Origin: Verrucomicrobiia bacterium
GTDB lineage: Bacteria; Verrucomicrobiota; Verrucomicrobiia; Limisphaerales; Palsa-1400
Assembly (NCBI GenBank): GCA_025934545.1
Contig: JAICXV010000124.1
Location: 1-6,842, forward strand
Reading direction: 5' to 3'
DNA length: 6,842 nucleotides
The notes beneath the pieces are model-generated. The model did no database searches. It saw nothing but the letters and a program-made list of their open reading frames with translations, and was not told the DNA's origin. The position numbers and the translations under genes are program-made. Positions 6,511-6,842 of the stretch are shown here, in pieces; the first letter of the stretch is position 1; each line of letters opens with the position of its first letter.

Positions 6511-6614
6511 GGACCGCGGACTTTAGCCCGCTTCAATGTCGAACGCAGTGCGGAGTTGGATCACCCCAACACTCAGCCCCCTTTGGCGTTGAAGCGGACT
6601 GAAGTCCGCGGTCC
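6511..6614. repeat. 104-bp REPIN-like inverted repeat between prfB and trpC
   Basis: Two 33-nt arms (6511-6543 and 6582-6614) are inverted copies matching at 28 of 33 positions, with a 38-nt spacer. Each arm holds its own small palindrome: GCGGACT-TT-AGCCCGC at 6516-6531 (one mismatch) and GCGGACT-GA-AGTCCGC at 6594-6609 (perfect 7-bp arms). The spacer carries a third hairpin, GTTGG/CCAAC (6555-6559 and 6566-6570). This is the architecture of a REP doublet (REPIN): two inverted REP units mobilised by a RAYT-type transposase elsewhere in a genome. It begins four bases after the prfB stop and ends nine bases before the trpC start. On a transcript it could fold into one long stem and affect RNA stability or termination, but there is no U-tract for a normal intrinsic terminator. 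Repetition elsewhere is inferred. Confidence 0.78.
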
Positions 6615-6623
6615 CCGCAAACA

Positions 6624-6842
6624 ATGAACATTCTTGACCAAATCGTAGCGCATAAGCGCACCGAAGTAGCGAAGTTACCGCAGGCTGTGGTAAACGGCGC
6701 GAGCTTGCGGGCTTCTCTCGACAAGCGCGGTCGTCGCGATTTTATCGGCGCGCTGCGCAATCCAAGGCTCGGCACCGTCGGTTTGATTGCGGAGGTTAAG
6801 AAAGCCTCACCGTCCGCGGGAGTGATTTGTCCGGATTTCGAC
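6624..6842 (+). CDS. trpC: Indole-3-glycerol phosphate synthase, N-terminal part (runs off the window)
   Basis: 73 residues are visible from the ATG at 6624 to the last base, with the frame still open. The N-terminal helix MNILDQIVAHKRTEVA (1-16) is the usual opening of this enzyme, followed by RRDFIGALR (37-45) and the first barrel strand LIAEVKKASPSAGVI (54-68). E57, K59 and S62 in E-V-K-K-A-S fit the conserved E-x-K-x-x-S of the active site, K59 being the catalytic lysine. The enzyme is a cytoplasmic TIM barrel of about 260 residues. It closes carboxyphenylamino-deoxyribulose phosphate to indole-3-glycerol phosphate, with loss of CO2 and water, in tryptophan synthesis. No Shine-Dalgarno is visible and the leader derives from the edge of the REPIN-like repeat. 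Whether other trp genes follow cannot be seen. The match is strong despite the partial length. Confidence 0.93.
   Translation, partial: MNILDQIVAHKRTEVAKLPQAVVNGASLRASLDKRGRRDFIGALRNPRLGTVGLIAEVKKASPSAGVICPDFD

Overview
The window looks like a stretch of a moderately GC-rich bacterial chromosome, most likely from a soil-type verrucomicrobium (Verrucomicrobiota, Pedosphaera/Limisphaerales-like). This is an inference from gene style: a PrsR-like (PEP-CTERM-box) response regulator, the layout of prfB, several start sites without a Shine-Dalgarno sequence, and intergenic spaces filled with compact palindromic repeats. No rRNA gene or species marker is present to settle it.

Layout. Positions 1-1085 (+) carry the 3' part of an NtrC-family sigma-54-dependent response regulator, entered in its receiver domain. 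Next come a 69-residue single-pass membrane protein (1145-1354), an orphan ABC ATPase of the ModF/YlmA type (1358-2161) and a secreted beta-barrel-like outer membrane protein (2223-3227). Facing them on the minus strand is a tightly coupled pair: a 477-residue ferritin-like protein with a complete-looking di-iron ligand set (4917-3484), and one base later a 77-residue multi-pass membrane protein (3482-3249). The divergent spacer 4918-5096 holds a 115-bp element with terminal inverted repeats and three 17-nt hairpins. Rightward genes resume with a 68-residue DUF2007-like protein (5097-5303), then prfB (peptide release factor 2) with its +1 programmed frameshift (5360-6506), a 104-bp REPIN-like inverted repeat (6511-6614), and the start of trpC (indole-3-glycerol phosphate synthase), cut by the window end.

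How the genes fit together. prfB and trpC are housekeeping genes for translation termination and tryptophan synthesis. prfB is expected to be autoregulated through its in-frame UGA. The left block appears to be a set of envelope and regulatory genes, but no shared pathway can be proved from sequence. The least characterised part is the ferritin-like/small membrane protein pair, which may form an unstudied oxidase or oxygenase unit. The two palindromic intergenic elements are the most notable non-coding structures. No tRNA, rRNA, CRISPR array, transposase or convincing intrinsic terminator was seen.
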